From contig NZ_QXTH01000003.1 in assembly GCF_003946865.1 (NCBI RefSeq), positions 358,700 through 422,699 on the forward strand: DNA of 64,000 bases. The letters run 5' to 3'. The notes under the pieces are model-generated. The model saw nothing but the letters and a program-made list of their open reading frames with translations, was not told the origin of the DNA and did not search any database. Position 1 is the stretch's first letter. Each line of letters opens with the position of its first letter. The DNA is from Antribacter gilvus. GTDB taxonomy: Bacteria; Actinomycetota; Actinomycetes; Actinomycetales; Cellulomonadaceae. Both the position numbers and the translations under genes were made by a program. This document shows positions 46,407-60,298 of this stretch, one piece after another.

Positions 46407-47692
46407 CGCAGGAAGCAGCTCCGCGACAGGGTGCGGTCGGGCACCTGGGAGACATCGATGTGGAGTCGGTGTTCTGGGAGGCCCGCCCCGAGCTCGCCGC
46501 CGTGCGGCAGTACGCACGGGCCGCCATGGCCGCACCGTGGGCCGTGCTCGGGTGCGTGCTCGCCCGGGTCGCACTGTCCGTGCCGCCCGTGGTCGTCCTG
46601 CCCCCGCTGGGCAACGACCGCAACGCCGTCGCCTCGCTCAACGTGTTCGTCGGGCTGGTCGCGCCGTCCGGGGTCGGCAAGGGTGTCGCGACCCGCGCCG
46701 CTGAGGGCTTCCTCATGGTGGCGCCCGGTGGCGGCCGGCTGATCGTGGAGCGGCCCCTTGGGTCGGGCGAGGGCATGTCCCACGTGTTCACCGAGACCGT
46801 TGACGAGGGCGAGGACATGCCCGCGCTGCACTCGGTGTGGTTCGACGTGCCCGAGGTGGACACGCTCACCGCGCTCGTGGGCCGTAAGGCGTCCACCCTC
46901 GCGTCCGAGGTCCGCAAGATGTTCACCGGGGAGTCCCTGGGCTTCCAGAACGCCGACGCCGCCCGACGCAAGATCGTGCCCGCGCACTCCTACCGTGCCG
47001 CGCTGGTCGCCGGGGTCCAGCCTCGCAAGGCCGGTCCGCTGCTCGATGACGCGGCCGGAGGCACACCACAGCGGTTCCTGTGGATGCCTGCCACCGACCC
47101 GGGCGCGCCCGACGTCCTGCCGCCCGCCCCGGACCCGTACGTCTGGTCCAGCCCTGTCCTGGCCACCGAGCCGCGCCGCGTCCTGCTGAACGTGGCCGGA
47201 TCGATCAAGGCCCAGCTCCAGGCCGAGCGCCGCGCCCGGCTGCGCGAGGAGATCACCGACGACAACGGGCAGCAGTCCCTCGTACGGCTCAAGGTCGCGG
47301 CCCTGCTCGCGCTGCTCGCCCGCCGCGTCGAGGTCACCGAGGGTGACTGGCACCTCGCCGACTTCGTCATGACGGTCTCCGACCACACACGCACCCGGAT
47401 GCGCGACGCGCTACGGGCCGACGCCGCCCGCGAGAACCGCGCCCGCGCCGAGGCCCGCGCCGCGTTCGACGAGCACCAGGACGACGCCGCCGTACAGCGC
47501 ACGGCATCGAAGATCCTCGCCGCCCTGAGCACCGAGCCCCGACCCGCGAGCGGTGTCCGGTCCGCGCTGGGCAAGAACCTGCGCGACTACTTCGACGCCG
47601 CCGCCGACAGCCTCATCCGACGCGGACTGATCGAGCGAACGGAGGACGAGTACCGAGGGCAGGCCCGGACCCTGCTCCGACTGCGCGAGTGA
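46403..47692 (+). CDS. DUF3987-like replication ATPase
   Basis: 429 residues. FVGLVAPSGVGKGVATRAA (about residue 85) is a Walker A loop and LHSVWFDVPEVDTLTALV is a Walker B candidate. ESLGFQNADAARRKIVPAHSYRAALVAGVQP and TPQRFLWMPA follow as in DUF3987/YfjI-type ATPases, which often accompany primase-polymerases. A C-terminal winged-helix-like region (SALGKNLRDYFDAAADSLIRRGLIERTEDEY) may bind the adjacent repeats. Probably the helicase or loader partner of the Prim-Pol. Confidence 0.7.
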   Translation: MTQEAAPRQGAVGHLGDIDVESVFWEARPELAAVRQYARAAMAAPWAVLGCVLARVALSVPPVVVLPPLGNDRNAVASLNVFVGLVAPSGVGKGVATRAAEGFLMVAPGGGRLIVERPLGSGEGMSHVFTETVDEGEDMPALHSVWFDVPEVDTLTALVGRKASTLASEVRKMFTGESLGFQNADAARRKIVPAHSYRAALVAGVQPRKAGPLLDDAAGGTPQRFLWMPATDPGAPDVLPPAPDPYVWSSPVLATEPRRVLLNVAGSIKAQLQAERRARLREEITDDNGQQSLVRLKVAALLALLARRVEVTEGDWHLADFVMTVSDHTRTRMRDALRADAARENRARAEARAAFDEHQDDAAVQRTASKILAALSTEPRPASGVRSALGKNLRDYFDAAADSLIRRGLIERTEDEYRGQARTLLRLRE

Positions 47693-47698
47693 CGCCGG

Positions 47699-47806
47699 TA
47701 GCCCTGGCATCTGCCAGGGCTACCAGGGCTAGAACGTCAGGGCTAAAACCGCAGGTCAAGTGCCATTTCTAGCCCTGACGCTAAGCCCTGGCAGATGCCA
47801 GGGCTA
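47699..47806. repeat. AGCCCTG iteron-like array, candidate replication origin
   Basis: TAGCCCTGGCA-TC-TGCCAGGGCTA (47699-47722) and an inverted counterpart AGCCCTGGCA-GA-TGCCAGGGCT (47784-47805) flank further GGGCTA/TAGCCC copies at about 47727, 47740 and 47770. The array as a whole is an interrupted inverted repeat with an AT-richer centre (CTAAAACCGCAGGTCAAG). It lies directly after the ATPase gene and before a small gene. Confidence 0.65.
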
Positions 47807-47854
47807 AACCCCTCGACCCCGTGCAGAAACCCCCGCGAAAGGGACGCATTCGCC

Positions 47855-48112
47855 ATGAGCATCACCCGTACTGCTCCCGCCACCCCGTCGCGTGACCGGA
47901 CCCTCTCCGCCGTCCCGGACGATGGTGACTCCACCACCGCAGACCGGACCGAGGACGTCAGGGCAACTTGGCGCTACAAGGGACTCAAGGGTCAGGCCGC
48001 GTTCGACGCGTGGTACGCGGCCCACGAACCGCCGCCGCTCCCGGCCGAGGACCGTGAGGCCATCGCCCGGCTCCTCACCCCGCATCGGTCCCGGCCCTCA
48101 CGAGCCGCCTGA
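47855..48112 (+). CDS. Hypothetical small protein at the right end of the element
   Basis: 85 residues from ATG 47855, preceded by GCGAAAGGGA. An unstructured N-terminus is followed by RYKGLKGQAAFDAWYAAHEPPPLPAEDREAIARLL. No motif is recognised. It is followed by a strong terminator. Confidence 0.55.
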   Translation: MSITRTAPATPSRDRTLSAVPDDGDSTTADRTEDVRATWRYKGLKGQAAFDAWYAAHEPPPLPAEDREAIARLLTPHRSRPSRAA

Positions 48113-48119
48113 CAGAAGC

Positions 48120-48160
48120 GCACCGCGCCCCACGGCTGAACCAGCCGTGGGGCGCGGTGC
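48120..48160 (+). terminator. 19-bp hairpin terminator at the right end of the element
   Basis: GCACCGCGCCCCACGGCTG and its perfect complement enclose a three-base AAC loop. It closes the rightward transcription unit of the element about 55 bases before attR, protecting the flanking chromosome. Confidence 0.8.
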
Positions 48161-48196
48161 TATGTTCCCTGGAAGCGTCGTGACCAGTGCGGACGG

Positions 48197-48224
48197 TACA
48201 TCGTTAACGCGTTTAGTGGTCCCA
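48197..48224. repeat. attR: inner arm and core repeat
   Basis: TACATCGTTAACGCG leads into TTT and the core AGTGGTCCCA (48215-48224). The arm is complementary to the inner arm of attL at 21 of 23 positions about the central TC. Confidence 0.85.
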
Positions 48225-48341
48225 GTTGTAGATGACGTCCACGCCCAGGTCCTCGGCCCGGAGCACGGCGTCGCGGATCTGCGAGTAGTCGGCGTGCTGC
48301 GGCTGAAGCTGGACGGCGATGCGGACGGGTCGGTTCGTCAT
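48213..48341 (-). pseudogene. LLM-class oxidoreductase, 5' fragment
   Basis: 42 codons from ATG 48341 (RPVRIAVQLQPQHADYSQIR, then LGVDVIYNWDH) stop at a TAA created exactly at the element junction. It is the N-terminal strand and helix of the gene continued at 35828-36490. A TAGTCT hexamer lies seven bases upstream of the ATG. Confidence 0.9.
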
Positions 48342-48351
48342 AGTTTTCAGA

Positions 48352-49143
48352 CTAGTTGCGTGCGGCGACGACGAACACCCGGCGGAAGGCGAGCGGCGTG
48401 CCGTACTCGTGCCGGGGGTAGGCGTCGCGCAGGGCGGCGCCGAGCTCGGTCTCGAAGCGCGCGCGGAGGGCGGGGTCGGCCGCCTCGAGCGCCGCGAGGG
48501 TCGGCTGGGCGCCGGTCGCGGAGATCCAGCGCAGCACCGGGTCGTCGCCCTGCAGCACGTGCAGGTACGTGGTCTCCCAGGTGTCCACGGACCAGCCGGG
48601 GCGGGCCAGGTCACCGAGGTAGTCCGCGGGGTCGCCGCTGCCCCGGCGGGTCACCGGGCCGACGACCGCCGCGTACGGCTCGCGTGCCGCGACCTCGCGC
48701 AGGAGCCGGTGGCTGGGCGCGTCGTGGTTGCCGGGGACCTGGAAAGCGAAGGTCTGGGCGGCTGTGTCCGCGAGCGCCGGGAGGAGGTCGCGGTGGCCGG
48801 GGACCCATTGGAGGGTGGCGTTGCTGATGACCAGGTCGGCGCCGCTGACCGGGCCGTCGTGGTCGGCGAGGGTGGCGGCGGCGTAGTCGCGGAGGTCGCC
48901 GAGGACGTAGCGGGTGCCGGGGTCTTCGGCGCGGGCTCGCTCGACCATGGCGGGGGAGGCGTCCACGCCGACGACCTCGGCGTGGGGCCAGCGCCGGCGG
49001 AGGTGGGCGGTGAGGTGGCCGGGACCGGCCCCGAGGTCGACGACGGTGGCGGGGTCGCCGGGGACGTGGGCGAGGAGGTCGGCGAACGGGCGGGACCGCT
49101 CGTCGGTGAACTGGAGGTAGGCGGTGGGGGACCAGTCGGCCAT
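48352..49143 (-). CDS. tam: Trans-aconitate 2-methyltransferase-like SAM methyltransferase
   Basis: 263 residues. ADWSPTAYLQFTDERSRPFADLLAHV at the N-terminus is the Tam signature. SAM motif I VVDLGAGPGHLTAHL, then VVGVDASPAMVERAR and DLVISNATLQWVPGH follow. Tam methylates trans-aconitate to relieve inhibition of aconitase. ATG 49143 has GAGAGGG upstream. A MarR-type operator lies at 49179-49198, in keeping with TamR control known in other actinobacteria, but no marR gene is adjacent. Confidence 0.88.
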   Translation of the reverse strand: MADWSPTAYLQFTDERSRPFADLLAHVPGDPATVVDLGAGPGHLTAHLRRRWPHAEVVGVDASPAMVERARAEDPGTRYVLGDLRDYAAATLADHDGPVSGADLVISNATLQWVPGHRDLLPALADTAAQTFAFQVPGNHDAPSHRLLREVAAREPYAAVVGPVTRRGSGDPADYLGDLARPGWSVDTWETTYLHVLQGDDPVLRWISATGAQPTLAALEAADPALRARFETELGAALRDAYPRHEYGTPLAFRRVFVVAARN

Positions 49144-49178
49144 GGTGTGCCCTCTCGTGTCATATATCTCGGCGCCAA

Positions 49179-49198
49179 GTATCTCGACGTCAAGATAC
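49179..49198. promoter_or_regulatory. MarR/TamR-type operator upstream of tam
   Basis: GTATCTCGACGTCAAGATAC is a 20-bp palindrome with one mismatched pair, centred on GACGTC. A weaker related element, TCTCGGCGCCAAG, lies immediately next to it at about 49167-49179. Both are 35-75 bases upstream of the tam start. Confidence 0.65.
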
Positions 49199-49203
49199 AT
49201 GGT

Positions 49204-50187
49204 TCAGGGGACGAGCAGCACCTTCCCCGTCGTCCGGCGGCCCTCGAGCGCGCGGTGCGCCTCGGCGGCGTCGGCGAGGGGGAGCGTGGAGCCGACCCGC
49301 ACGTCGAGGGTCCCGGCGGCCGCGGCGCCCAGCACCTCGGCCGCGCGCCACTCGAGCTCCTCGCGCGTGAGCAGGTAGTGCCCGAGCGTGGGTCTCGTCA
49401 GGAAGAGCGAGCCGCCTCGGTTCAGCCGCTGGGCGTCGAACGGGGGCACCTGGCCGGACGCGCCGCCGAACAGCACGAGCATGCCCCGGGTCCGCAGCGA
49501 GGCCAGCGAGGCGTCGAAGGTGGTGCGCCCCACGCCGTCGTACACGACGTGCACGCCCTCGCCGTCCGTGAGCTCGCGGACGGCGGCCGGGAGCTCGGAC
49601 GAGACGTCCCCCATGGCGGCGTAGTCGATGGTGTGCGCGGCGCCGGCTGCGCGGGAGAGCGCAGCCTTCTCCGCGCTGGACACCGTGGTGAGGACGCGGG
49701 CGCCGCGGGCCACGGCCAGCTGGGTGGCGAGCAGGCCCACGCCGCCCGCACCGGCGTGGAGGAGCACGTCGTGCCCGGGGCTGACCGGGAACGTGGAGGC
49801 CACCAGGTAGTGGGCGGTCATTCCCTGCAGCGGGAGGGCTGCCGCGGTCTCGAGGCTGAGGCCGTCCGGGACGTGGACCGCGTTCGCGGCGGGCACCACC
49901 GCGAGCTCGGCGTACGAGCCCGGCGCCTCGTTCCAGGCGACGCGGTCGCCGATCGCGAACCCCGTCACGCCCTCGCCGAGCGACTCCACGACGCCGGCCC
50001 CCTCCACGCCCACGGCGTGCGGGTACTCCATGGGGTAGACGCCGCTCCGGCGGTACGTGTCGATGAAGTTCACGCCCGCCGCGGCGACGCGGACGAGCAC
50101 CTCACCGGAGCCTGGCGACGGGTCGGGCACCTCGGTGACCGACAGGACCTCGGGGCCGCCCGCCTCGCGGGCCACGACTGCACGCAT
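49204..50187 (-). CDS. NADPH:quinone oxidoreductase (MDR family)
   Basis: 327 residues of the zinc-independent medium-chain reductase family. Features: EVPDPSPGSGEVLVRVAAAGVNFIDTYRRSGVY, VGVEGAGVVESLGEGV, and cofactor motif VLLHAGAGGVGLLATQLAVARGARVLTTV. Zinc-ligand Cys clusters are absent, as expected for quinone reductases. ATG 50187 follows TAGTGT at six bases (50094-50099 on this strand's complement is not relevant; the hexamer is 50194-50199). It reduces quinones with NADPH. Confidence 0.9.
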   Translation of the reverse strand: MRAVVAREAGGPEVLSVTEVPDPSPGSGEVLVRVAAAGVNFIDTYRRSGVYPMEYPHAVGVEGAGVVESLGEGVTGFAIGDRVAWNEAPGSYAELAVVPAANAVHVPDGLSLETAAALPLQGMTAHYLVASTFPVSPGHDVLLHAGAGGVGLLATQLAVARGARVLTTVSSAEKAALSRAAGAAHTIDYAAMGDVSSELPAAVRELTDGEGVHVVYDGVGRTTFDASLASLRTRGMLVLFGGASGQVPPFDAQRLNRGGSLFLTRPTLGHYLLTREELEWRAAEVLGAAAAGTLDVRVGSTLPLADAAEAHRALEGRRTTGKVLLVP

Positions 50188-50193
50188 AGGGCC

Positions 50194-50199
50194 ACACTA
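50194..50199 (-). promoter_or_regulatory. -10 element of the quinone oxidoreductase, leaderless
   Basis: TAGTGT on the minus strand, six bases, then ATG 50187. Confidence 0.45.
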
Positions 50200-50246
50200 G
50201 GGGTGGGTGTGGCATCGTCGTCGGGCGGGATGGGCTGGCCCCGGGC

Positions 50247-50264
50247 TGCATAACTATGTATTGT
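50247..50264. promoter_or_regulatory. ARG box and argC promoter
   Basis: CTGCATAACTATGTATTG matches the TGCATA-N3-ATGCA type of ArgR operator and is followed by a second half-site TGCATATGA reaching the start codon. TATTGT (50259-50264) is a possible -10, seven bases before ATG 50272. ArgR with arginine would block the promoter directly. The regulator is encoded in the same operon. Confidence 0.7.
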
Positions 50265-50271
50265 GCTGCAT

Positions 50272-51330
50272 ATGACCAGCAGCCAGCTCATCAGGGTGGC
50301 CGTCGCCGGAGCGTCCGGCTACGCGGGCGGGGAGACCCTCCGCCTGCTCGCCGCCCACCCCTTCGTCGAGATCGGGGCCGTCACGGGCCACTCGAGCGCG
50401 GGCGCCATGCTCGGCGAGCACCAGCCGCACCTGCGCAGCCTCGCGCACCGGGTCATCGAGCCCACCACGGCGCAGGCGCTCAAGGGGCACGACGTGGTGG
50501 TGCTCGCCCTCCCGCACGGCGCGTCGGGGGAGATCGCGGCCCAGCTCCCGGACGACGTGCTGGTCCTCGACCTCGGGGCGGACCACAGGCTCGAGTCCTC
50601 GACCGACTGGGAGGCGTTCTACGGGAGCGCCCACGCCGGCACCTGGCCGTACGGCCTGCCGGAGCTCATCCGCGCCGACGGCTCGCGCCAGCGCGATCGC
50701 CTCGTCGGGGCCACGCGGGTCGCCGTCCCGGGCTGCAACGTCACTGCGGTGACCCTCGGCCTGCAGCCAGGCGTCGCGGCGGGGGTGATCGAGGCCGCAG
50801 ACGTGGTCGCGGTGCTCGCCAACGGCTACTCGGGGGCGGGCAAGGCGCTCAAGCCGCACCTGCTCGCCAGCGAGGGCCTCGGTTCCGCCCAGCCCTACGC
50901 GGTGGGTGGCTCCCACCGCCACGTCCCCGAGATCGCCCAGAACCTGCGCGCTGCCGGCGCGCCGCAGGTGGGCCTCAGCTTCACGCCCACGCTGGTGCCC
51001 ATGGCCCGCGGCATCCTCGCCACGGCCACCGCGCGCCTGGCACCGGGCGTCGACCCCGCAGCCGTCCGCGCCGTGTGGGAGGCCGCCTACGCGGACGAAC
51101 CCTTCGTGCACGTCCTGCCCGAGGGGCAGTGGCCCAGCACGGCGATGACCCTCGGGGCCAACACCGCGCTGGTCCAGGTCGCCGTCGACGCGGCCGCCGG
51201 CCGGGTGGTCACCGTCACCGCGATCGACAACCTCGTGAAGGGCACCGCCGGTGCCGCGGTCCAGTCCATGAACCTCGCCCTCGGCCTGCGGGAGACCGCC
51301 GGCCTCGTCACCGAAGGAGTGGCCCCGTGA
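50272..51330 (+). CDS. argC: N-acetyl-gamma-glutamyl-phosphate reductase
   Basis: 352 residues. NADP motif [29 protein letters not shown], and the catalytic Cys in [33 protein letters not shown] is the C-terminal family signature. It reduces N-acetylglutamyl phosphate to the semialdehyde. ATG 50272 is preferred to GTG 50263 because the latter lies inside the ARG box. The stop overlaps argJ. Confidence 0.96.
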   Translation: MTSSQLIRVAVAGASGYAGGETLRLLAAHPFVEIGAVTGHSSAGAMLGEHQPHLRSLAHRVIEPTTAQALKGHDVVVLALPHGASGEIAAQLPDDVLVLDLGADHRLESSTDWEAFYGSAHAGTWPYGLPELIRADGSRQRDRLVGATRVAVPGCNVTAVTLGLQPGVAAGVIEAADVVAVLANGYSGAGKALKPHLLASEGLGSAQPYAVGGSHRHVPEIAQNLRAAGAPQVGLSFTPTLVPMARGILATATARLAPGVDPAAVRAVWEAAYADEPFVHVLPEGQWPSTAMTLGANTALVQVAVDAAAGRVVTVTAIDNLVKGTAGAAVQSMNLALGLRETAGLVTEGVAP

Positions 51331-52508
51331 CCGTCACCGCACCGCAGGGGTTCCGTGCCGCCGGGATCACCGCCGGGCTGAAGGCGTCCGGCAACCCCGA
51401 CCTCGCGCTGGTGGTGAACGACGGACCGCAGCACACCGCCGCGGCGGTCTTCACCAGCAACCGCGTGGTGGGTGCGCCCGTGATGTGGTCCCGCCAGGCG
51501 GTCAAGGACGGCGTGGCACGTGCCGTCGTGCTCAACTCGGGCGGCGCCAACGTCTGCACCGGGCCGGGCGGGTTCCAGGACGCCCACGCCACCGCGGAGA
51601 AGGTCGCCGAGGTCCTCGGCGTCGGGGCGATCGACGTGCTCGTCGCCTCCACCGGCCTCATCGGGGTCCGGCTGGCGGCCGACAAGCTCCTGGCGGGCAT
51701 CCCCGTCGCGGCGTCCACGCTGGCGGCGGACGACGCTGCCGGCCGGGCCGCCGCGACGGCGATCATGACCACCGACACGGTCGCCAAGACCGTGGTCCGC
51801 ACGGTCGAGACGCAGGACGGGACGTTCACCGTGGGCGGCATGGCCAAGGGAGCCGGCATGCTGGCCCCGGCCCTCGCCACGATGCTGTGCGTCGTCACCA
51901 CGGACGCCGTGGTCAGTCCCGCCCACGCGGACACCGCCCTGCGCACCGCGACCGGGGCCACGTTCGACCGCGTCGACTCGGACGGCTGCATGTCCACCTC
52001 CGACACGGTGGTCCTCATGGCCTCGGGTGCCTCCGGGGTGACGCCGGACGCTGCCACCCTGACCGACGTCATCACGGCCGTCTGCGCCGACCTGGCGCGC
52101 CAGCTCGTCGCCGACGCCGAGGGCGCGACCCACGACATCGCGGTGACCGTCCGTGGCGCGACCACCGAGGCCGCCGCGGTCGCCGTGGGCCGTGCCGTGA
52201 CCCGGTCCAACCTTTTCAAGACCGCCATGTTCGGCAACGACCCCAACTGGGGCCGCATCCTCGCGCAGGTGGGCACCGTGCCCGAGGAGGTCGCGCCGTT
52301 CGACCCGCTGGAGCTCGACGTGAGCATCAACGGAGTCATGGTCTGCAAGGGCGGTGGTGCCCACGAGCCCCCCGAGAACGTGGACCTGGCCGCCTCGCGC
52401 GACATCACCGTCGAGATCTACCTGCACGCCGGCGACGCCGAAGCCACGATCTGGACCAACGACCTCGGCCACGCCTACGTCCACGAGAACAGCGCGTACT
52501 CGTCATGA
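51327..52508 (+). CDS. argJ: Glutamate N-acetyltransferase/amino-acid acetyltransferase
   Basis: 393 residues. The self-cleavage site lies in [21 protein letters not shown], where the Thr of ATML becomes the nucleophile of the beta chain. [28 protein letters not shown] and [10 protein letters not shown] are also typical. It recycles the acetyl group between N-acetylornithine and glutamate; whether it also uses acetyl-CoA cannot be seen. GTG 51327 overlaps the argC stop by four bases. Confidence 0.96.
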   Translation: MTVTAPQGFRAAGITAGLKASGNPDLALVVNDGPQHTAAAVFTSNRVVGAPVMWSRQAVKDGVARAVVLNSGGANVCTGPGGFQDAHATAEKVAEVLGVGAIDVLVASTGLIGVRLAADKLLAGIPVAASTLAADDAAGRAAATAIMTTDTVAKTVVRTVETQDGTFTVGGMAKGAGMLAPALATMLCVVTTDAVVSPAHADTALRTATGATFDRVDSDGCMSTSDTVVLMASGASGVTPDAATLTDVITAVCADLARQLVADAEGATHDIAVTVRGATTEAAAVAVGRAVTRSNLFKTAMFGNDPNWGRILAQVGTVPEEVAPFDPLELDVSINGVMVCKGGGAHEPPENVDLAASRDITVEIYLHAGDAEATIWTNDLGHAYVHENSAYSS

Positions 52509-53484
52509 CAGCACCCACGACCGAGGGGCCGTCTCCCTTCAACACCCTCACGGACCTGCGCCCCGACCAGAAGGCCGAGGTCCTGCTCGAGGCCCTGCCC
52601 TGGCTCCAGGAGTTCTCCGGTGCGCTCGTCGTCGTCAAGTACGGCGGCAACGCCATGGTCGACGACACGCTGAAGGCCGCCTTCGCCCAGGACATGGTGT
52701 TCCTGCGCCAGGTCGGGCTGCGGCCCGTCGTCGTGCACGGCGGCGGCCCCCAGATCAACGCCATGCTCGACCGCCTCGGGATCGCCTCCGAGTTCAAGGG
52801 CGGGCTCCGCGTCACCACCCCCGAGGCCATGGACGTGGTCCGGATGGTCCTCACCGGGCAGGTGGGCCGCGAGCTCGTCGGCCTGATCAACGCCCACGGC
52901 CCCTACGCCGTGGGCATGTCCGGCGAGGACGGTGCGCTCCTCGCGGCCGAGCGCCGCAACGCCGTCGTCGACGGCGAGGACGTGGACGTCGGTCTCGTGG
53001 GCGACGTGGTCCAGGTCGACCCCACGGCCGTCCAGGACCTCCTCGCGGCCGGCCGCATCCCCGTCGTCTCCACCATCGCCCCCGACGTGGCCGACCCCAC
53101 CCAGGTCCTCAACGTCAACGCGGACACCGCGGCATCGGCGCTCGCGGTCGCCCTCGGCGCCAGGAAGCTCATCGTGCTGACCGACGTGGAGGGCCTGTAC
53201 ACCTCCTGGCCGGACCGCTCGTCCCTCGTGGAGCGCATCACCGAGACCGAGCTGGCTGCCCTGCTCCCGTCCCTGCAGTCCGGCATGGTCCCGAAGATGG
53301 AGGCCTGCCTGCGGGCCGTCGCGGGCGGGGTGCCCTCCGCCACCGTGATCGACGGCCGCCAGCCGCACAGCGTCCTGCTGGAGGTCTTCACCGCCCGCGG
53401 GAACGGCACCATGGTGGTTCCCGACCCGCTCGGCGCTGCCCCGGCTCCCACCCAGCCCCTCGCACCCACCCAGGAGGTCGCCCC

Positions 53485-53488
<4 letters not shown>
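52505..53488 (+). CDS. argB: N-acetylglutamate kinase
   Basis: 327 residues. Amino-acid kinase motifs [37 protein letters not shown], and [31 protein letters not shown], plus [16 protein letters not shown]. The N-terminal helix (about 1-25) is that of arginine-inhibited hexameric NAGKs, so feedback inhibition is likely. ATG 52505 overlaps the argJ stop. Confidence 0.96.
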
Positions 53489-56254
<2,766 letters not shown>

Positions 56255-56304
56255 ACCGCACCCACGATCGACCCCACAGCACTCCCTTCACGAAAGAGAA
56301 CGTC

Positions 56305-59012
<2,708 letters not shown>

Positions 59013-59025
59013 CGGGAGCGACCCG

Positions 59026-59580
59026 ATGACGGTGACGCCGTCCGTCCTGGGCGAGCTACTGGGCCGGATCCGTGCCGCCGACGCCCGCCTCGTGTGCGTC
59101 GACGGGCCGGCCGGCTCGGGCAAGACGACCCTGGCGGCCCAGCTCGGCGACGCCCTCGAGGCGGCGGTGGTCCACATGGACGACCTCTACGAGGGGTGGG
59201 CCGCAGGCCCGGACGGCGGTGCGGCGAACCTCCGCACCTGGGTCCTGGAGCCGCTCGCACAGGGTCGGCCGGTGCGCTACCGGCGGTACGACTGGCCCTC
59301 CGGCGGCTGGGCCGAGTGGCACGACGTGCCGGCGGTCACGTACCTCGTGGTGGAGGGGTGCGGAGCAGCAGCGCGCCAGGTGGACGCGCTGAGCGCGTTC
59401 CGGATCTGGGTCGAGGCCGACGACGAGGAGCGCCTCCGCCGTGGCCTCGAGCGCGACGGGACCGGCGCCCGTGAGCACTGGGTGAGGTGGATGGCCGACG
59501 AGGCCGTCCACTTCGCCCGCGAGAACACCCGCGAGCGGTCTGACGTGCGTCTCGACGGTTTCGGTAACCTCGCATCCTGA
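59026..59580 (+). CDS. P-loop kinase, uridine kinase-like
   Basis: 184 residues. Walker A VCVDGPAGSGKTTLAAQL and the VVHMDDLYEGW motif are typical of uridine kinase/AAA-type small-molecule kinases. RIWVEADDEERLRRGLERDG contains the lid Arg residues. ATG 59026 follows GGGAG. It is 13 bases downstream of argH and may be read as the last gene of the arginine operon. The substrate is unknown. Confidence 0.82.
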   Translation: MTVTPSVLGELLGRIRAADARLVCVDGPAGSGKTTLAAQLGDALEAAVVHMDDLYEGWAAGPDGGAANLRTWVLEPLAQGRPVRYRRYDWPSGGWAEWHDVPAVTYLVVEGCGAAARQVDALSAFRIWVEADDEERLRRGLERDGTGAREHWVRWMADEAVHFARENTRERSDVRLDGFGNLAS

Positions 59581-59592
59581 AGGAGGCGTCAC

Positions 59593-60276
59593 ATGGCGGA
59601 TCTCACCGACGCGAGGGCCGGTCACGAGCCGACGAGCCCCTGGCTCGTGCCGGGCCGCGCCTGGTACGCACGGTCGGTGCACGAGGTGGCGCGCGACCTG
59701 CTCGGTGCGTACCTCACCCGGCGGTCTCCCGAGGGCGACGTGACCCTGCGCATCACCGAGGTCGAGGCGTACGACGGGCCGAACGATCCGGGCTCGCACG
59801 CGTTCCGTGGCCGCACCAGCCGCAACGCCACGATGTTCGGCGAGCCCGGGAGGCTCTACGTCTACCGGCACCTCGGACTGCACCACTGCGCGAACGTCGT
59901 GTGCGGCCCCGCGGGGGTGCCGTCCGGGGTGCTCCTGCGGGCGGGGGAGATCACGTCCGGCCGGGAGCTGGCGCGGGTGCGCCGCCTGGCCTCCGGGGTG
60001 GTGGACAACGACCGGCAGATCGCCCGCGGGCCCGCCCGGCTGACCGTGGCCCTCGCGCTCGATCTCACGTGGAACGGCACGGACGTGACCGACGCGGAGG
60101 GCCCGCTCGTCCTGCACCAGCCCGTCGACCGCGTGCGTGGCCCCGTGGCCTCCGGGCCGCGCGTGGGCGTGAGCGGCGAAGGCGGACGCGCGGACCTGTT
60201 CCCGTGGCGGTCGTGGCTGGTCGACGAGCCGACGGTGTCGGCCTACCGGCCGGTCAGCCCACGCCGGCCGCGGTGA
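59593..60276 (+). CDS. 3-methyladenine DNA glycosylase (AAG/MPG family)
   Basis: 227 residues. VARDLLGAYLTRRS, ITEVEAYDGPNDPGSHAFRGRTSRNATMFGEPGRLYVYRHLGLHHCANVVCGP is the AAG active-site stretch, with the catalytic Glu in ITEVEAY. LTVALALD and the C-terminal WRSWLVDEPTVSAYRP complete the fold. It removes alkylated purines in base-excision repair. AAGGAGG precedes ATG 59593. Confidence 0.93.
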   Translation: MADLTDARAGHEPTSPWLVPGRAWYARSVHEVARDLLGAYLTRRSPEGDVTLRITEVEAYDGPNDPGSHAFRGRTSRNATMFGEPGRLYVYRHLGLHHCANVVCGPAGVPSGVLLRAGEITSGRELARVRRLASGVVDNDRQIARGPARLTVALALDLTWNGTDVTDAEGPLVLHQPVDRVRGPVASGPRVGVSGEGGRADLFPWRSWLVDEPTVSAYRPVSPRRPR

Positions 60277-60298
60277 CCGCCCGGACCCCGGTGACCGT

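Larger units (their letters stand above)
36481..48224. mobile_element. Integrated AICE-like element with serine integrase (11.7 kb)
   Basis: The element is bounded by the direct repeat AGTGGTCCCA (36481-36490 and 48215-48224) and interrupts an LLM oxidoreductase gene. It encodes a large serine integrase, an HTH/PP2C pair, small conjugation-type proteins, an FtsK/TraB translocase, a primase-polymerase, a replication-type ATPase and repeat arrays. No relaxase, type IV secretion apparatus or capsid genes are seen. The content fits actinobacterial integrative and conjugative elements that transfer double-stranded DNA through a TraB hexamer. Mobility is inferred from content and boundaries. Confidence 0.9.

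Noticed and set aside
47699..47806. CRISPR-like array
   Set aside because: The repeat units are palindromic and irregularly spaced, without constant-length spacers, and no cas genes are present.
36481..48224. Prophage interpretation of the element
   Set aside because: No terminase, portal, capsid, tail or lysis genes are present. The FtsK/TraB translocase and Prim-Pol fit a conjugative element.
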